Source of the DNA: Rhizobium sp. Q54
Lineage (GTDB): Bacteria; Pseudomonadota; Alphaproteobacteria; Rhizobiales; Xanthobacteraceae
NCBI GenBank assembly: GCA_945861265.1
Contig: CAMAUC010000028.1
Location: 1 to 37,599 of the forward strand
Length of the DNA stretch: 37,599 nucleotides
Reading direction: 5' to 3'
The position numbers were made by a program, and so were the translations under genes. Positions 10,003 through 18,267 of the stretch are shown here, in pieces. The notes beneath the pieces are model-generated. The model had not been told where the DNA came from. It searched no databases and worked only from the letters and a program-made list of their open reading frames with translations. Position 1 is the first letter of the stretch; every line of letters begins with the position of its first letter.

Positions 10003-11541
10003 TCAGGCGGCGCGGGCGCCGCTCCGGCGGCGAAACGCACCGGCTATCAGCGGGTTGGCGCCATTGGCCAAGAGGCCCGCATGCACCCGCGCGGTGTCGG
10101 GCGCGCTGCCGGCCAGGTGCTGCGCCAGCAGTCCACCCGGCAGCGACAGCAGCGTAGCTGCTGGATCGACTGTCGCGACCTGGGCTTCGATCTCGGCGGC
10201 AAGGAAGCGATAGCCGCCAATGGCCGTGATGCCGCCGGGCGGGCCGGTCACGGTCAGACTTTGCGCCGCGGTATCGAGACGGCAGGTGAAGCCGGTATCG
10301 ACGAAGCCGGCATCGTCCGGCGTGAGCGTTGCGCCGGGACCAAATTCGGCGCCGGGCGGAAATGCGTGTGCCGGCACCATGGCGCCGCGCAGCGCCAGCG
10401 TGCCGTGCTTGCCGCGCATCGCTTCGATACCGGCGCCGGCGATGTGTCGCGCGCCAATCGCGCCGAGCGGAATGTCCGCCGGCAAGCCATCGGCGGTGCG
10501 ATGCGCCGCGATCAGACCAACTTCGCCGAAGCTTGAGAGATCGACCAATGTGCATTCGCCGCGCCAACTCGCTGCATTGGCCAACTGTTCCGGCGACCGC
10601 CAGACCGCGAGGAGCGTGGTGTTGATGCCGGTGAAATAGCCGGCGTTCGAGAACGGTGTCAGCACCGGTCCCGGCAGCACGATCATGCCGCCGGCATGGG
10701 CACGGCATTGTTCGGCAAAGGTGAACGGGTCGATGCCGTGATGCAACGACAGCGTGCCGCCTTCGAGCAGCCACGGCAGCAAGGACGCGGCAAGACCGGC
10801 GAAGGACGACACCGGAATGGCCGAAAGAATGTTGGCGTTGCGCGCGGCGCCGGCTTCGAGAAAGACCGCGGATCCGCCAGCCATCAATTGGCTATGGCTG
10901 CGCGCGGCGGCGACCAGCCCGTCCGGCGTGACATCAAAGGTGACGACCGCGACATGATCGGCGGCGTTGCCGGCGCGGATCGGGCGCGGCGCGTTCGACG
11001 GTTGCTCGGCAACGAAAACATCGTCGAGTGGCACCACGCCGTCGGGCAGGTTGTCGCCGAAACCGCAGATGAATCGAACCGGGAACAGGTCGCCCGCCAC
11101 TTGCATGGCGATGTTGGCTTGTTCGATCGCGCCGACATGCGCCATCGTGACGATGGCCTTGGCGCCAACGCTGCTTAAAGCGGCTTTCAGATCGTGCTGG
11201 CGCCACAGCAAAGGCATCGGCGCGGCGATCATGCCGGCGCGCAACACCGCCAGCAGCGTGATGATCATCTCGACTGTGTTGGGCAACTGAATCGCCACCA
11301 CCGTATCGGCCTGCAGACCGAGCCGGCTCAGCTTCGTCGCCAGCGCCGAAATGGCGCGATCCGCCTGTGCATAAGTCAGCCGGCGCGGAGCGCCGTCGGT
11401 GAATGTCTCGCGGTTGGGCGGATCGATCAGGGCGATGGCGCTTGAAGACTGCACACCGGCGCGACGAAACAGTTCATCAAGTGTGGCGCCGCCGGGGCCT
11501 TGAATACGGGGTGTCTGGTCCTTGTCGCCTTGCAAAATCAT
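10003..11541 (-). CDS. AMP-binding (acyl-CoA synthetase-like) protein with eroded active-site motifs
   Basis: A 512-residue member of the adenylate-forming superfamily by overall pattern. The N-terminal part reads like a fatty-acid-CoA ligase (RLTYAQADRAISALATKL, VAIQLPNTVEMIITLLAVLRAGMIAAPMPLLWR), and the C-terminal part has GGYRFLAAEIE at 442-452. The catalytic signatures are degraded: the glycine-rich phosphate loop is TFDVTPDGLVAAARSH (201-216) instead of TSGTTGxPKG, the usual YGxTE is FGEVG (338-342), TGD is TGF (416-418), and the C-terminal catalytic lysine motif is missing. The start ATG 11539-11541 overlaps the stop of the upstream solute-binding protein gene (ATGA), implying coupled translation. 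An extension to 11838 overlaps that gene and is rejected. Activity is doubtful. Confidence 0.75.
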   Translation of the reverse strand: MILQGDKDQTPRIQGPGGATLDELFRRAGVQSSSAIALIDPPNRETFTDGAPRRLTYAQADRAISALATKLSRLGLQADTVVAIQLPNTVEMIITLLAVLRAGMIAAPMPLLWRQHDLKAALSSVGAKAIVTMAHVGAIEQANIAMQVAGDLFPVRFICGFGDNLPDGVVPLDDVFVAEQPSNAPRPIRAGNAADHVAVVTFDVTPDGLVAAARSHSQLMAGGSAVFLEAGAARNANILSAIPVSSFAGLAASLLPWLLEGGTLSLHHGIDPFTFAEQCRAHAGGMIVLPGPVLTPFSNAGYFTGINTTLLAVWRSPEQLANAASWRGECTLVDLSSFGEVGLIAAHRTADGLPADIPLGAIGARHIAGAGIEAMRGKHGTLALRGAMVPAHAFPPGAEFGPGATLTPDDAGFVDTGFTCRLDTAAQSLTVTGPPGGITAIGGYRFLAAEIEAQVATVDPAATLLSLPGGLLAQHLAGSAPDTARVHAGLLANGANPLIAGAFRRRSGARAA

Positions 11542-13403
11542 GGGGCGCCCGATGCTCGATGCGACTTGTGCCACCACGTCTCCGGCAAATAACCAAAGAG
11601 CGAGGTCTTCAAGGGATGCTCGATTCTCGTCCAGCGCGCCACCCACTGTTTGGGCGGGAAGTAGAGGGGTACCACGTAGAACCCCGATAGCAGCACGCGG
11701 TCGAGTGCCCGCGTCGCTGCGACGAAATCGGCGCGGTCGGTTGCCTTGAGCATCATCGCGATCATGGCATCGATGGCCGGCGATTTGACGCCCATGTAGT
11801 TGCGGCTGCCCGGCTGGTCGGCGGCGGCCGAGCCCCAATAGAACATCTGTTCATTGCCGGGCGAAAGCGACTGCTCCCAGCGATAGTCCATCATGTCGAA
11901 ATCGAAATTGATGCGCCGGCGCTCGAATTGCGTGGCGTCGATCGAGCGCACCATGGCCTCGATACCGGCACGCTTGAGGCTGCGCGTGAAGACCAGCCCG
12001 ACGCGCTCCTGGTCGCGCGTGGTGCAGAGAATTTCAAAGGTGAACGGTTTGCCGCTGGCGCGGTGCACCAGCTGCGTGCCGTTCAAGACATAGCCGGCCT
12101 GGGCGAACAGATCGAAAGCGCGGCGCAGGGTGGCGCGGTCGCGGCCCGATCCATCGCTGACCGGCGGCGCCCATTGGCCCTGCAGGATGTCGTCGCGCAC
12201 GACGCCGGGGAAGGGCACCAGCAATTCCTTTTCACGCGCATCGGCCGGCACGCCGTGCGCGGAGAGTTCGCTGGCGTCGAAATAGCTGGCGGTCCGTGCA
12301 TAGAGATCGAAGAAGTAATTGTGATTGATCCATTCGAAATCGAACAGGCCGAGGATTGCCTCGCGCGCGCGGACATCGGCGAAGATCGGCCGGCGCGTGT
12401 TGAACACCAGACCTTGCATGCCCTTAGGCAGGCCGTAGGGCAGATCCTCCTTAACGACATTGCCGTCTCGCATCGCCGGAAAATCGTAAGCGGTCTGCCA
12501 GCGGCCCGGATCGGTTTCCAGCCGCACGTCGTAAAGGCCTTTTTTAAAACCTTCAAAGTGCGTGTTGCCGTCGCGGTAGTAATCGAACTTGATGGTGTCG
12601 AAATTCCATAGGCCGCGGTTGATCGGCAGATCACGGCCCCAATAATTCGGATCGCGCGTGAAGGTGACGCTCTCGCCCGGCCGCACCGCGGAGACGCGAT
12701 AGGGACCGCTGCCGAGCAAAGGCTCGAACGTCGTGTCCTCGAACGTATCCGGATTGGTCGCGTGTTTTGCCAGAATGGGCATCAGACCGAGGATCAGCGG
12801 CAGTTCGCGGTCGTCGGCGCCGCCAAGATCGAAGCGGACGCCGCGCGCGCCGGCCAGTTCGGCTTTGACGACCTTGATGTAATAAGTACGGTAGTTCGGC
12901 CGGCCTTTGTCGCGCAATAATTCCCAGGAGAAGATGACATCGGCCGGCGTCACGGGCTTGCCGTCGGCAAAGCGCGCCGCGGGGTTAATAGTGAATGTCA
13001 CATAGCTGCGCGTCGCATCGGTCTCGACGCTGTCGGCGAGCAATCCGTACAGCGTGAACGGCTCGTCATAACCGCGCGCCAGAAGGCTTTCGATTGTGTA
13101 GCCACGAATATTGGCGGCTGACAGGCCTTTGACGATGAACGGATTGAGACTGTCGAATGTGCCGAGGACGCCTTGCGTGAGCTGGCCGCCCTTTGGCGCC
13201 GCCGGATTGGCATAAGTCGGAGCGGCAAACCCGGCCGGCCAGGCCGGGTCGCCCTGCATGGCGATGGCGTGCCGTGCGGCCGTCGCCTTTGCCTGGGCTT
13301 GAGCCGAGCGGAGCCCGAAGCCGCACGAAGTCAGCAGCGTGCCAATCAGAACGGCGCGGCGGGAAGGCTCAAGCCGCGCAGCCGTCGCCAGCGGCGCAGC
13401 CAT
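11538..13403 (-). CDS. Family 5 extracellular solute-binding protein (YejA-like peptide transporter component)
   Basis: A 621-residue periplasmic binding protein of the oligopeptide/dipeptide (family 5) class, closest in pattern to YejA. Visible blocks are GQLTQGVLGTFDSLNPF, RFADGKPVTPADVIFSWELL, GSGPYRVSAVRPGESVTFTRDPNYWGRDLPIN and the C-terminal FDMMDYRWEQSLSPGNEQMFYWGS. The N-terminus has PSRRAVLIG, a possible twin-arginine signal, then a hydrophobic stretch with LTSC, a possible lipobox, and AQA as an alternative cleavage site. I chose ATG 13401-13403, with AAGG close upstream, over an in-frame TTG at 13440-13442. No permease or ATPase genes lie beside it. It is translationally coupled to the adenylate-forming gene, an unusual partner. 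Confidence 0.88.
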   Translation of the reverse strand: MAAPLATAARLEPSRRAVLIGTLLTSCGFGLRSAQAQAKATAARHAIAMQGDPAWPAGFAAPTYANPAAPKGGQLTQGVLGTFDSLNPFIVKGLSAANIRGYTIESLLARGYDEPFTLYGLLADSVETDATRSYVTFTINPAARFADGKPVTPADVIFSWELLRDKGRPNYRTYYIKVVKAELAGARGVRFDLGGADDRELPLILGLMPILAKHATNPDTFEDTTFEPLLGSGPYRVSAVRPGESVTFTRDPNYWGRDLPINRGLWNFDTIKFDYYRDGNTHFEGFKKGLYDVRLETDPGRWQTAYDFPAMRDGNVVKEDLPYGLPKGMQGLVFNTRRPIFADVRAREAILGLFDFEWINHNYFFDLYARTASYFDASELSAHGVPADAREKELLVPFPGVVRDDILQGQWAPPVSDGSGRDRATLRRAFDLFAQAGYVLNGTQLVHRASGKPFTFEILCTTRDQERVGLVFTRSLKRAGIEAMVRSIDATQFERRRINFDFDMMDYRWEQSLSPGNEQMFYWGSAAADQPGSRNYMGVKSPAIDAMIAMMLKATDRADFVAATRALDRVLLSGFYVVPLYFPPKQWVARWTRIEHPLKTSLFGYLPETWWHKSHRASGAP

Positions 13404-13681
13404 CGCCTTGTCCGTCAAGCCGGCCGTTAAGGGTGTGAGCAATCGTTTGATGCGATTCGTCCCGGTTTTGTCTTACGCTTATCATAGGCGCGCGGGCCGG
13501 TGGCGTTGACCGGCGGGGGCGCACTTTCGTCGTATTCGTGGCTTTATTGCAGGAAGAATATCGGCTATCAGGCTGCGATCGAATGTCACGCTCTCGCCGT
13601 ATTTCCCTCGGAGAGAGCCGAACCGCCGTTTTGGCGCGGCCTGACGGTCGCCGACGGTTAAATACAAAGGACGTTTTGCAA

Positions 13682-14440
13682 ATGGATCATCGGATCGCAT
13701 CGGCCCGGCCGTTTGGCCGCGCGCTGACCGCCGCAGTCGCAGGCGCCAGTCTTCTGGGCCTCGGCCTGCTGGCAGCGCCGTCCGCGCAGGCTCAGACGCC
13801 CCCGCCAGCCGCTAAAAAGCCGGCGGCACCCGCCGCGCCTGCCGCCAAGCCGGGTGCCACGCCCCCAGCCGCCGCCCCGGCGGCGCCGGCCGCTGCTGCG
13901 GATCAGCCGCAGCTGATGTATTCGCCGTGGATGAAAATCTGCGGCAAGGGCCCGGATACCAACAACCAGCAGGTCTGCGTCATCACCAAGGATGGCCGCC
14001 TCGAAAACGGCATGCCGGTCGCCATTGTCCAGCTGTTCGAGCCGGAAGGTGGACAGAAAATCATGCGCGTCACCGTGCCGCTCGGCATGCAGCTCGCGCA
14101 CGGCACCCGCATGATCATCGACCAGGGCCAGCCGGTGCAGGAGCCCTACAAGATCTGCTTCCCGGTCGGTTGCATGTCGGATTACGCGCTGACCGACGAC
14201 CTCATCGGCAAGATGAAGAAGGGCCAGATGCTCACCTTGCAGGCAATCAACATGCAGGGCACGCCGATCAGCCTGCCGCTGCCGCTCGGCGATTTCGCCA
14301 AGGCCTATGACGGCCCGGCGACCGATCCGAAGGTGTTCGAAGAGCAGCAGCGCAAGCTGCAGGAAGAACTGCAGAAGAAGGCCGAAGAGGCGCGCAAGAA
14401 ATTGGAAGCGCAGTCGCCGGCTCCGGCTCCGGCCAAATAA
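13682..14440 (+). CDS. Invasion-associated locus B (IalB) family periplasmic protein
   Basis: A 252-residue exported protein. Residues 1-37 form a signal peptide (GASLLGLGLLAAPSAQAQ) with cleavage likely after AQA. Residues about 39-76 are a low-complexity alanine/proline linker. From about 78 to 215 it has the IalB domain (SPWMKICGKG, QVCVITKDGR, RMIIDQGQPVQEPYKICFPVGCMSDYAL), with four cysteines that could form two disulfides. The tail (about 220-245) is a charged Glu/Lys/Gln coiled-coil-like helix. ATG 13682-13684 is preceded by AAAGGA at 13666-13671. An in-frame extension back to 13538 would bury the signal peptide and is rejected. The family is named after Bartonella IalB but is widespread in non-pathogenic Rhizobiales. 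A strong terminator follows. Confidence 0.87.
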   Translation: MDHRIASARPFGRALTAAVAGASLLGLGLLAAPSAQAQTPPPAAKKPAAPAAPAAKPGATPPAAAPAAPAAAADQPQLMYSPWMKICGKGPDTNNQQVCVITKDGRLENGMPVAIVQLFEPEGGQKIMRVTVPLGMQLAHGTRMIIDQGQPVQEPYKICFPVGCMSDYALTDDLIGKMKKGQMLTLQAINMQGTPISLPLPLGDFAKAYDGPATDPKVFEEQQRKLQEELQKKAEEARKKLEAQSPAPAPAK

Positions 14441-14462
14441 CCGGCTATTCTTCCGGATAAAC

Positions 14463-14493
14463 AAAAGGCGCGGCTTCGGCCGCGCTTTTTTTT
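14463..14493 (+). terminator. Rho-independent terminator after the IalB gene
   Basis: A 7-bp GC stem, GCGCGGC (14468-14474) and GCCGCGC (14479-14485), closes a TTCG tetraloop and is followed by eight T (14486-14493). The preceding AAAA (14463-14466) can extend the stem by pairing with the T-run. It begins 22 nt after the IalB stop codon. The textbook shape makes this the most secure terminator in the window. The T-run lies on the plus strand, and the A-run on the left could give weaker termination on the minus strand for hspQ. Confidence 0.92.
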
Positions 14494-14610
14494 GTTTTAC
14501 TTTTGTCGCTTGGGAGCGCGTGCAGCGCTAGCCCGGAATCTAAAAGTGCGTACGTTGTTCGCTCGGGATTGCGGGTCCGGCACTAATGCCGCCCCGTCAT
14601 GACGACATTG

Positions 14611-14943
14611 CTAGTTCAACTGACTGTTGAGCGGCTTGTAGCCGATGCTGTCGTCCCACTCGAATACTTCGTCGACCTGCGGATGACGGATCGGCGCGCC
14701 GGATGTGTCAGGCAACAGGTTCTGCTCCGACACGTAGGCGATATATTCGGTTTCGGCGTTTTCCGCGAACAAGTGATAAAATGGCTGATCCTTGCGCGGC
14801 CGCACGTCCGCGGGAATCGCCTCCCACCATTCCTCGGTATTGTTGAACACCGGGTCGATATCGAAGATCACGCCGCGGAACGAGAACAGCCGGTGTTTGA
14901 CCACCTGGCCGATCGTGAATTTTGCGGTGTGCGTCTTGTTCAT
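14611..14943 (-). CDS. hspQ: Heat shock protein HspQ (hemimethylated-DNA-binding YccV-like)
   Basis: A 110-residue HspQ family protein. The core reads AKFTIGQVVKHRLFSFRGVIFDIDPVF, then EEWWEAIP, QPFYHLFAE and TEYIAYVSEQNLLPD, all hallmarks of the family and close to its usual length of about 105 residues. In enterobacteria HspQ is a heat-induced adaptor and enhancer of Lon protease and affects DnaA stability. The same role here is inference. The start is ATG 14941-14943; no good Shine-Dalgarno sequence is seen before it. It stands 61 nt downstream of the malyl-CoA lyase-type gene on the same strand, and the 170 nt on its 3' side hold the IalB terminator and nothing else recognisable. Confidence 0.92.
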   Translation of the reverse strand: MNKTHTAKFTIGQVVKHRLFSFRGVIFDIDPVFNNTEEWWEAIPADVRPRKDQPFYHLFAENAETEYIAYVSEQNLLPDTSGAPIRHPQVDEVFEWDDSIGYKPLNSQLN

Positions 14944-15004
14944 GGAAAGACCAGTTAGTGCTTCGGCACGGCATTGGCTAGTCGAAATGACATAGGGAAC
15001 CGCA

Positions 15005-16045
15005 TTAAAATCCGTAGCGCTGCCCCATATCCGGGTCTTTGGCGGCGACGAGTTTGGCCAGATCGATCAGCACCTTGGCTTGTTTCCAGGTGGCGTCGTC
15101 CTGCATCTTGCCGTCGATCATGACAGCGCCGGCGCCGTCCGGCATCGAGTCGACGATCTTGCGTGCGAAAGCGACTTCGGCCAGGTCGGGCGCGTAGACC
15201 TTTTTGGCGATGGCGATTTGCGAGGGGTGAAGGGTCCAGGCGCCGACGCAGCCAAGCAAAAACGAATTACGGAATTGTGACTCGCAGGCGGCGGCGTCGG
15301 AGAAATCGCCGAACGGCCCATAGAACGGCTTGATGCCCGCCGCCGCGCAGGCGTCGACCATTTTCGCGGTGGTGTAGTGCCACAGGTCCTGCTGGAAGGC
15401 GGCGCGTGGCGCGTCTCCAGCAGCGTCTGCCAAAACCTTGTATTCGGGATGACCACCGCCGACGCGAGTGGTTTTCATGGCGCGCGAGGCGGCGAGGTCG
15501 GCGGGACCCAAACTCATGCCGTGCATGCGCGGCGAGGCGGTGGCAATGGCTTCGACATTGTTGACCCCCTGCGCGGTTTCCAGAATGGCGTGGATAAGGA
15601 TCGGCTTGCTAATCTTGTGACGTGCCTCGAGCTGGGCCAGTAACTGGTCGAGATAATGGATGTCCCAGGGGCCGTCGACTTTGGGCAGCATGATGACGTC
15701 GAGCTTGTTGCCGATCGCCGCGACGATCTCGGTGACGTCGTCGAGTGCCCAGGGCGAGTTGAGCGCATTGATCCGGGTCCAAAGGCCGGTCGGCCCGAAA
15801 TCCACCGTCTGGCCCATCTCGATGAAGCCCTTGCGGGCGGCTTCCTTGGCCTCGACCGGAATGGCGTCTTCCAGGTTTCCCAGTACGACATCGACGGTTT
15901 TGGCCAATTCCGGCACCTTGGCGCGCATCTTTTCCATGTGCGGCGGCACGAAATGGATCATGCGCTCCAGCCGCACCGGCAAATCGCGCATCGGGGCGGG
16001 CGCACCAATGGCAAGCGGCTGAAAGAACTGGCGGGGGAGCTTCAC
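15005..16045 (-). CDS. HpcH/HpaI family CoA-ester lyase (malyl-CoA / beta-methylmalyl-CoA lyase type)
   Basis: A 346-residue citrate-lyase-beta-like TIM-barrel enzyme. It resembles Mcl1 of Rhodobacter, which cleaves malyl-CoA and methylmalyl-CoA to acetyl- or propionyl-CoA plus glyoxylate. Family residues are visible: GNLEDAIP (residues 57-63), [10 protein letters not shown] (90-99), VIMLPKV (117-123), AILETAQGV (153-161) with a probable Mg-binding Glu, and [11 protein letters not shown] (177-187) with the second acidic ligand; YGPFGDFSD and WTLHPSQI follow. I place the start at GTG 16043-16045, because GGAAGGA lies 9 nt upstream and the extension to 16168 is low-quality sequence. Substrate is not certain. 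It is divergent from the AEC transporter gene. Confidence 0.82.
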   Translation of the reverse strand: MKLPRQFFQPLAIGAPAPMRDLPVRLERMIHFVPPHMEKMRAKVPELAKTVDVVLGNLEDAIPVEAKEAARKGFIEMGQTVDFGPTGLWTRINALNSPWALDDVTEIVAAIGNKLDVIMLPKVDGPWDIHYLDQLLAQLEARHKISKPILIHAILETAQGVNNVEAIATASPRMHGMSLGPADLAASRAMKTTRVGGGHPEYKVLADAAGDAPRAAFQQDLWHYTTAKMVDACAAAGIKPFYGPFGDFSDAAACESQFRNSFLLGCVGAWTLHPSQIAIAKKVYAPDLAEVAFARKIVDSMPDGAGAVMIDGKMQDDATWKQAKVLIDLAKLVAAKDPDMGQRYGF

Positions 16046-16173
16046 GGGCGTTGGTCCTTCCAAAAGCGACTTCTGGCGTTTAGAGCAATGCAAAGGCCGC
16101 GCCAAGAGTGCCCCGGCAGGGGCATAAGGGAGCGCTGCTGGAGCTCGCGAACTTCGGAATCGGGACACTAGGA

Positions 16174-17136
16174 ATGATCGAAGTTCTCAATCTCGCACTG
16201 CCGTTTTTCGGCCTGATTATCATCGGTTTTGTCTGCGGCAAGATCAAGCAGATCCCCGATACCGCGCTCGCCTGGATGAACTTCTTCATCGTCTATGTGT
16301 CGCTGCCGGCGCTGTTCTTCCGCATCCTGTCGCAGACGCCGCTCGAGCAACTGGCCCGCATCGATTTCATTTTCGCCACGACGCTGTCGACGTTCTGGGC
16401 CTTCGCCGTGGCCTTTGCCATCGGCATGGCGATCCGCGGCGGCCGCATCGATGAGTCGACCATCGCCGGCCTGGCCGGCGGCTACGGCAATATCGGCTAC
16501 ATGGGTCCGGGCCTGGCGCTGGCGACGCTGGGGGCGCAAGCGGCGGTGCCAGTGGCGCTGATTTTCTGCTTCGACACGCTGCTGTTGTTCTCGCTGGTGC
16601 CGTTCATGATGGCGGTCGCCAGCCCGGAGAAGAAAAGCATCGGCTCGGTCGCTCTCGACGTGGTGCGCCGCATCGGCACCAATCCGCTGGTGATCGCGAC
16701 CGCGCTCGGAATCGCTTCGGCTGCGATTCAATTTCAGCCGCCGGTGGCGATCGAACGGCTCATGCAGTTCCTGCAAAACGCGTCGGCGCCGTGCGCGCTG
16801 TTCACTTTGGGCGTGACGGTGGCGCTGCGGCCGCTGAAGAAGATGCCATGGGAAGTGCCGTTCCTTACCGCGGTGAAATTGCTGCTGCATCCGGTTCTGA
16901 TGTTTCTGTTGCTGTCGCTGTTCGGACCGTTCGATCAATTGTGGGTCGATACCGCGATCCTGATGGCGGCGCTGCCACCGGCGCTCAACGTTTTTGTATT
17001 CGCGCGGCAATACGACACCTGGGTGGAGCAGGCCTCCGGCGCGGTGCTGGTCGGGACGATCGTTTCGGTGGTGACGTTGACCAGCGTGATGTGGATGGTG
17101 AAAACCGGCACGTTGCCGCCATTGTTATTTAGGTAG
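16174..17136 (+). CDS. AEC (auxin efflux carrier) family transporter
   Basis: A 320-residue integral membrane protein with about ten hydrophobic segments in two bundles joined by a hydrophilic stretch ([21 protein letters not shown]). Family features include [17 protein letters not shown] in the first bundle, [15 protein letters not shown] near the middle, and the C-terminal [36 protein letters not shown]. Bacterial AEC proteins near organic-acid genes are often malonate or malate carriers. With a malyl-CoA-type lyase divergently adjacent, a dicarboxylate substrate is a reasonable guess but not shown. I chose ATG 16174-16176 ([11 protein letters not shown]), which starts right at the first membrane helix; the extension to 16108 is not hydrophobic. 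The 128-bp divergent gap should hold both promoters. Confidence 0.85.
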   Translation: MIEVLNLALPFFGLIIIGFVCGKIKQIPDTALAWMNFFIVYVSLPALFFRILSQTPLEQLARIDFIFATTLSTFWAFAVAFAIGMAIRGGRIDESTIAGLAGGYGNIGYMGPGLALATLGAQAAVPVALIFCFDTLLLFSLVPFMMAVASPEKKSIGSVALDVVRRIGTNPLVIATALGIASAAIQFQPPVAIERLMQFLQNASAPCALFTLGVTVALRPLKKMPWEVPFLTAVKLLLHPVLMFLLLSLFGPFDQLWVDTAILMAALPPALNVFVFARQYDTWVEQASGAVLVGTIVSVVTLTSVMWMVKTGTLPPLLFR

Positions 17137-17140
17137 GGCA

Positions 17141-17187
17141 CGCATGACCCCGAAAAGTGGGAACCGGTTTTCGGATAAGGTCATGCG
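17141..17187. repeat. Dispersed palindromic repeat overlapping the ribosome-binding site of the caiB-type gene
   Basis: Arms CGCATGACC (17141-17149) and GGTCATGCG (17179-17187) are perfect inverse complements, and inside them CCGAAAA (17150-17156) pairs with TTTTCGG (17168-17174). This gives a 16-bp stem with a 4-nt bulge (ATAA) and an 11-nt loop. The element fills the gap between the transporter stop and the next ATG. I recall very similar palindromes scattered in Bradyrhizobium and relatives, so it is probably one copy of a dispersed family. The only purine-rich candidate ribosome-binding site, AAGG (17177-17180), lies partly in the bulge and partly in the right arm, 10 nt before ATG 17191. 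Confidence 0.7.
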
Positions 17188-17190
17188 CAA

Positions 17191-18267
17191 ATGACAACCC
17201 AGCCGCTCACAGGCCTGCTCGTCCTCGATTTCTCGACGCTGCTGCCGGGGCCGCTGGCGGCCTTGATGCTAGCGGAAGCCGGCGCCGAGGTGATCAAGAT
17301 TGAGCGGCCGGGCGGCGAGGACATGCGCCGCTTTCCGCCGATCGTCGATGGCGAGAGCGCGCCCTTCGCGCTACTCAATCGCGGCAAGACGATCCTGACG
17401 CTCGATCTCAAAAACGACGCCGACCGCGCGACGCTTCTGCCGTTGCTGACGCGCGCTGATATTCTGGTCGAGCAGTTCCGGCCCGGCGTGATGGCGCGGC
17501 TGGGCTTGGGCTATGACGCCGTACGGGTGATCAACCCGAAGCTGATCTATTGCTCGATTTCCGGTTACGGCCAGAGCGGGCCGCGCGCCGATGAAGCCGG
17601 GCACGACGTCAATTACATTGGCGCGACCGGGCTGCTCGATTTGCAATCGGGGCCGATCGATGCACCCGTGCTGCCGCCTTTACTGGCTGCCGACATTGGC
17701 GGCGGCAGTTTTCCGGCGATGATCAATATTCTGCTGGCGTTGCGCGCGCGCGATCAAAGCGGGCAGGGTGCGTTCATCGATATCGCCATGTCCGACACGA
17801 TGTTCACCTTCGCCTGGTACGCGCTGGCCATTGGAACCGCGAGCGGCCGGTTTCCCAAACCAGGCGAATTGCCGCTGGTCGGCGGCTCGCCGCGCTACCA
17901 GCTTTATCCGACCAAGGACGGGCGGATCGTCGCCTGCGGCGCGCTGGAACAGAAATTCTGGCTGGCCTTCGCAACGGCCATCGGTCTGGCGGCGGAATTC
18001 GTCAATGATTGGCGCGATCCGCAAGCGACGCGCGCGGCGGTCGCGCAATTGATCGCCGCGCGGAGCGCCGACGAATGGACACCGATTTTCGCGCAAGCCG
18101 ATTGCTGCGTCACCATTGTGACACCGCTTGAGGAAGCCGTGCGCGATCCGCATTTCGTCGCGCGCGGCCTGTTCGCACACAAAATCAAAAGCGCGTCGGG
18201 CAAGACGATGCCGGCTCTGCCGGTGCCGATCGACGCGCAGTTTCGCTCAAAGCCCGGCGAAAGCTAA
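17191..18267 (+). CDS. CaiB/BaiF family protein, alpha-methylacyl-CoA racemase type
   Basis: A 358-residue CoA-transferase superfamily III protein. The N-terminus is LTGLLVLDFSTLLPGPLAALMLAEAGAEVIKIERPGGED, a family hallmark. The pattern fits the racemase branch rather than formyl-CoA transferases: GHDVNY with His138, AADIGGGSFPAM with Asp168, and GALEQKFW with Glu253 match the catalytic His-Asp-Glu set described for mycobacterial alpha-methylacyl-CoA racemase. The substrate is likely a 2-methyl-branched acyl-CoA. The transporter gene ends 54 nt upstream, with a palindromic repeat between them that may control translation. Its stop codon overlaps that of the convergent UbiH-type gene (CTAA, 18264-18267). 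Confidence 0.87.
   Translation: MTTQPLTGLLVLDFSTLLPGPLAALMLAEAGAEVIKIERPGGEDMRRFPPIVDGESAPFALLNRGKTILTLDLKNDADRATLLPLLTRADILVEQFRPGVMARLGLGYDAVRVINPKLIYCSISGYGQSGPRADEAGHDVNYIGATGLLDLQSGPIDAPVLPPLLAADIGGGSFPAMINILLALRARDQSGQGAFIDIAMSDTMFTFAWYALAIGTASGRFPKPGELPLVGGSPRYQLYPTKDGRIVACGALEQKFWLAFATAIGLAAEFVNDWRDPQATRAAVAQLIAARSADEWTPIFAQADCCVTIVTPLEEAVRDPHFVARGLFAHKIKSASGKTMPALPVPIDAQFRSKPGES

Noticed and set aside
11542-11838. 99-residue N-terminal extension of the adenylate-forming protein
   Set aside because: It runs inside the coding sequence of the solute-binding protein in another frame, and the ATG at the ATGA overlap is a better start.
14599-14958. 119-codon frame antisense to hspQ
   Set aside because: hspQ on the minus strand is an unmistakable family member, and the antisense frame has no independent support.
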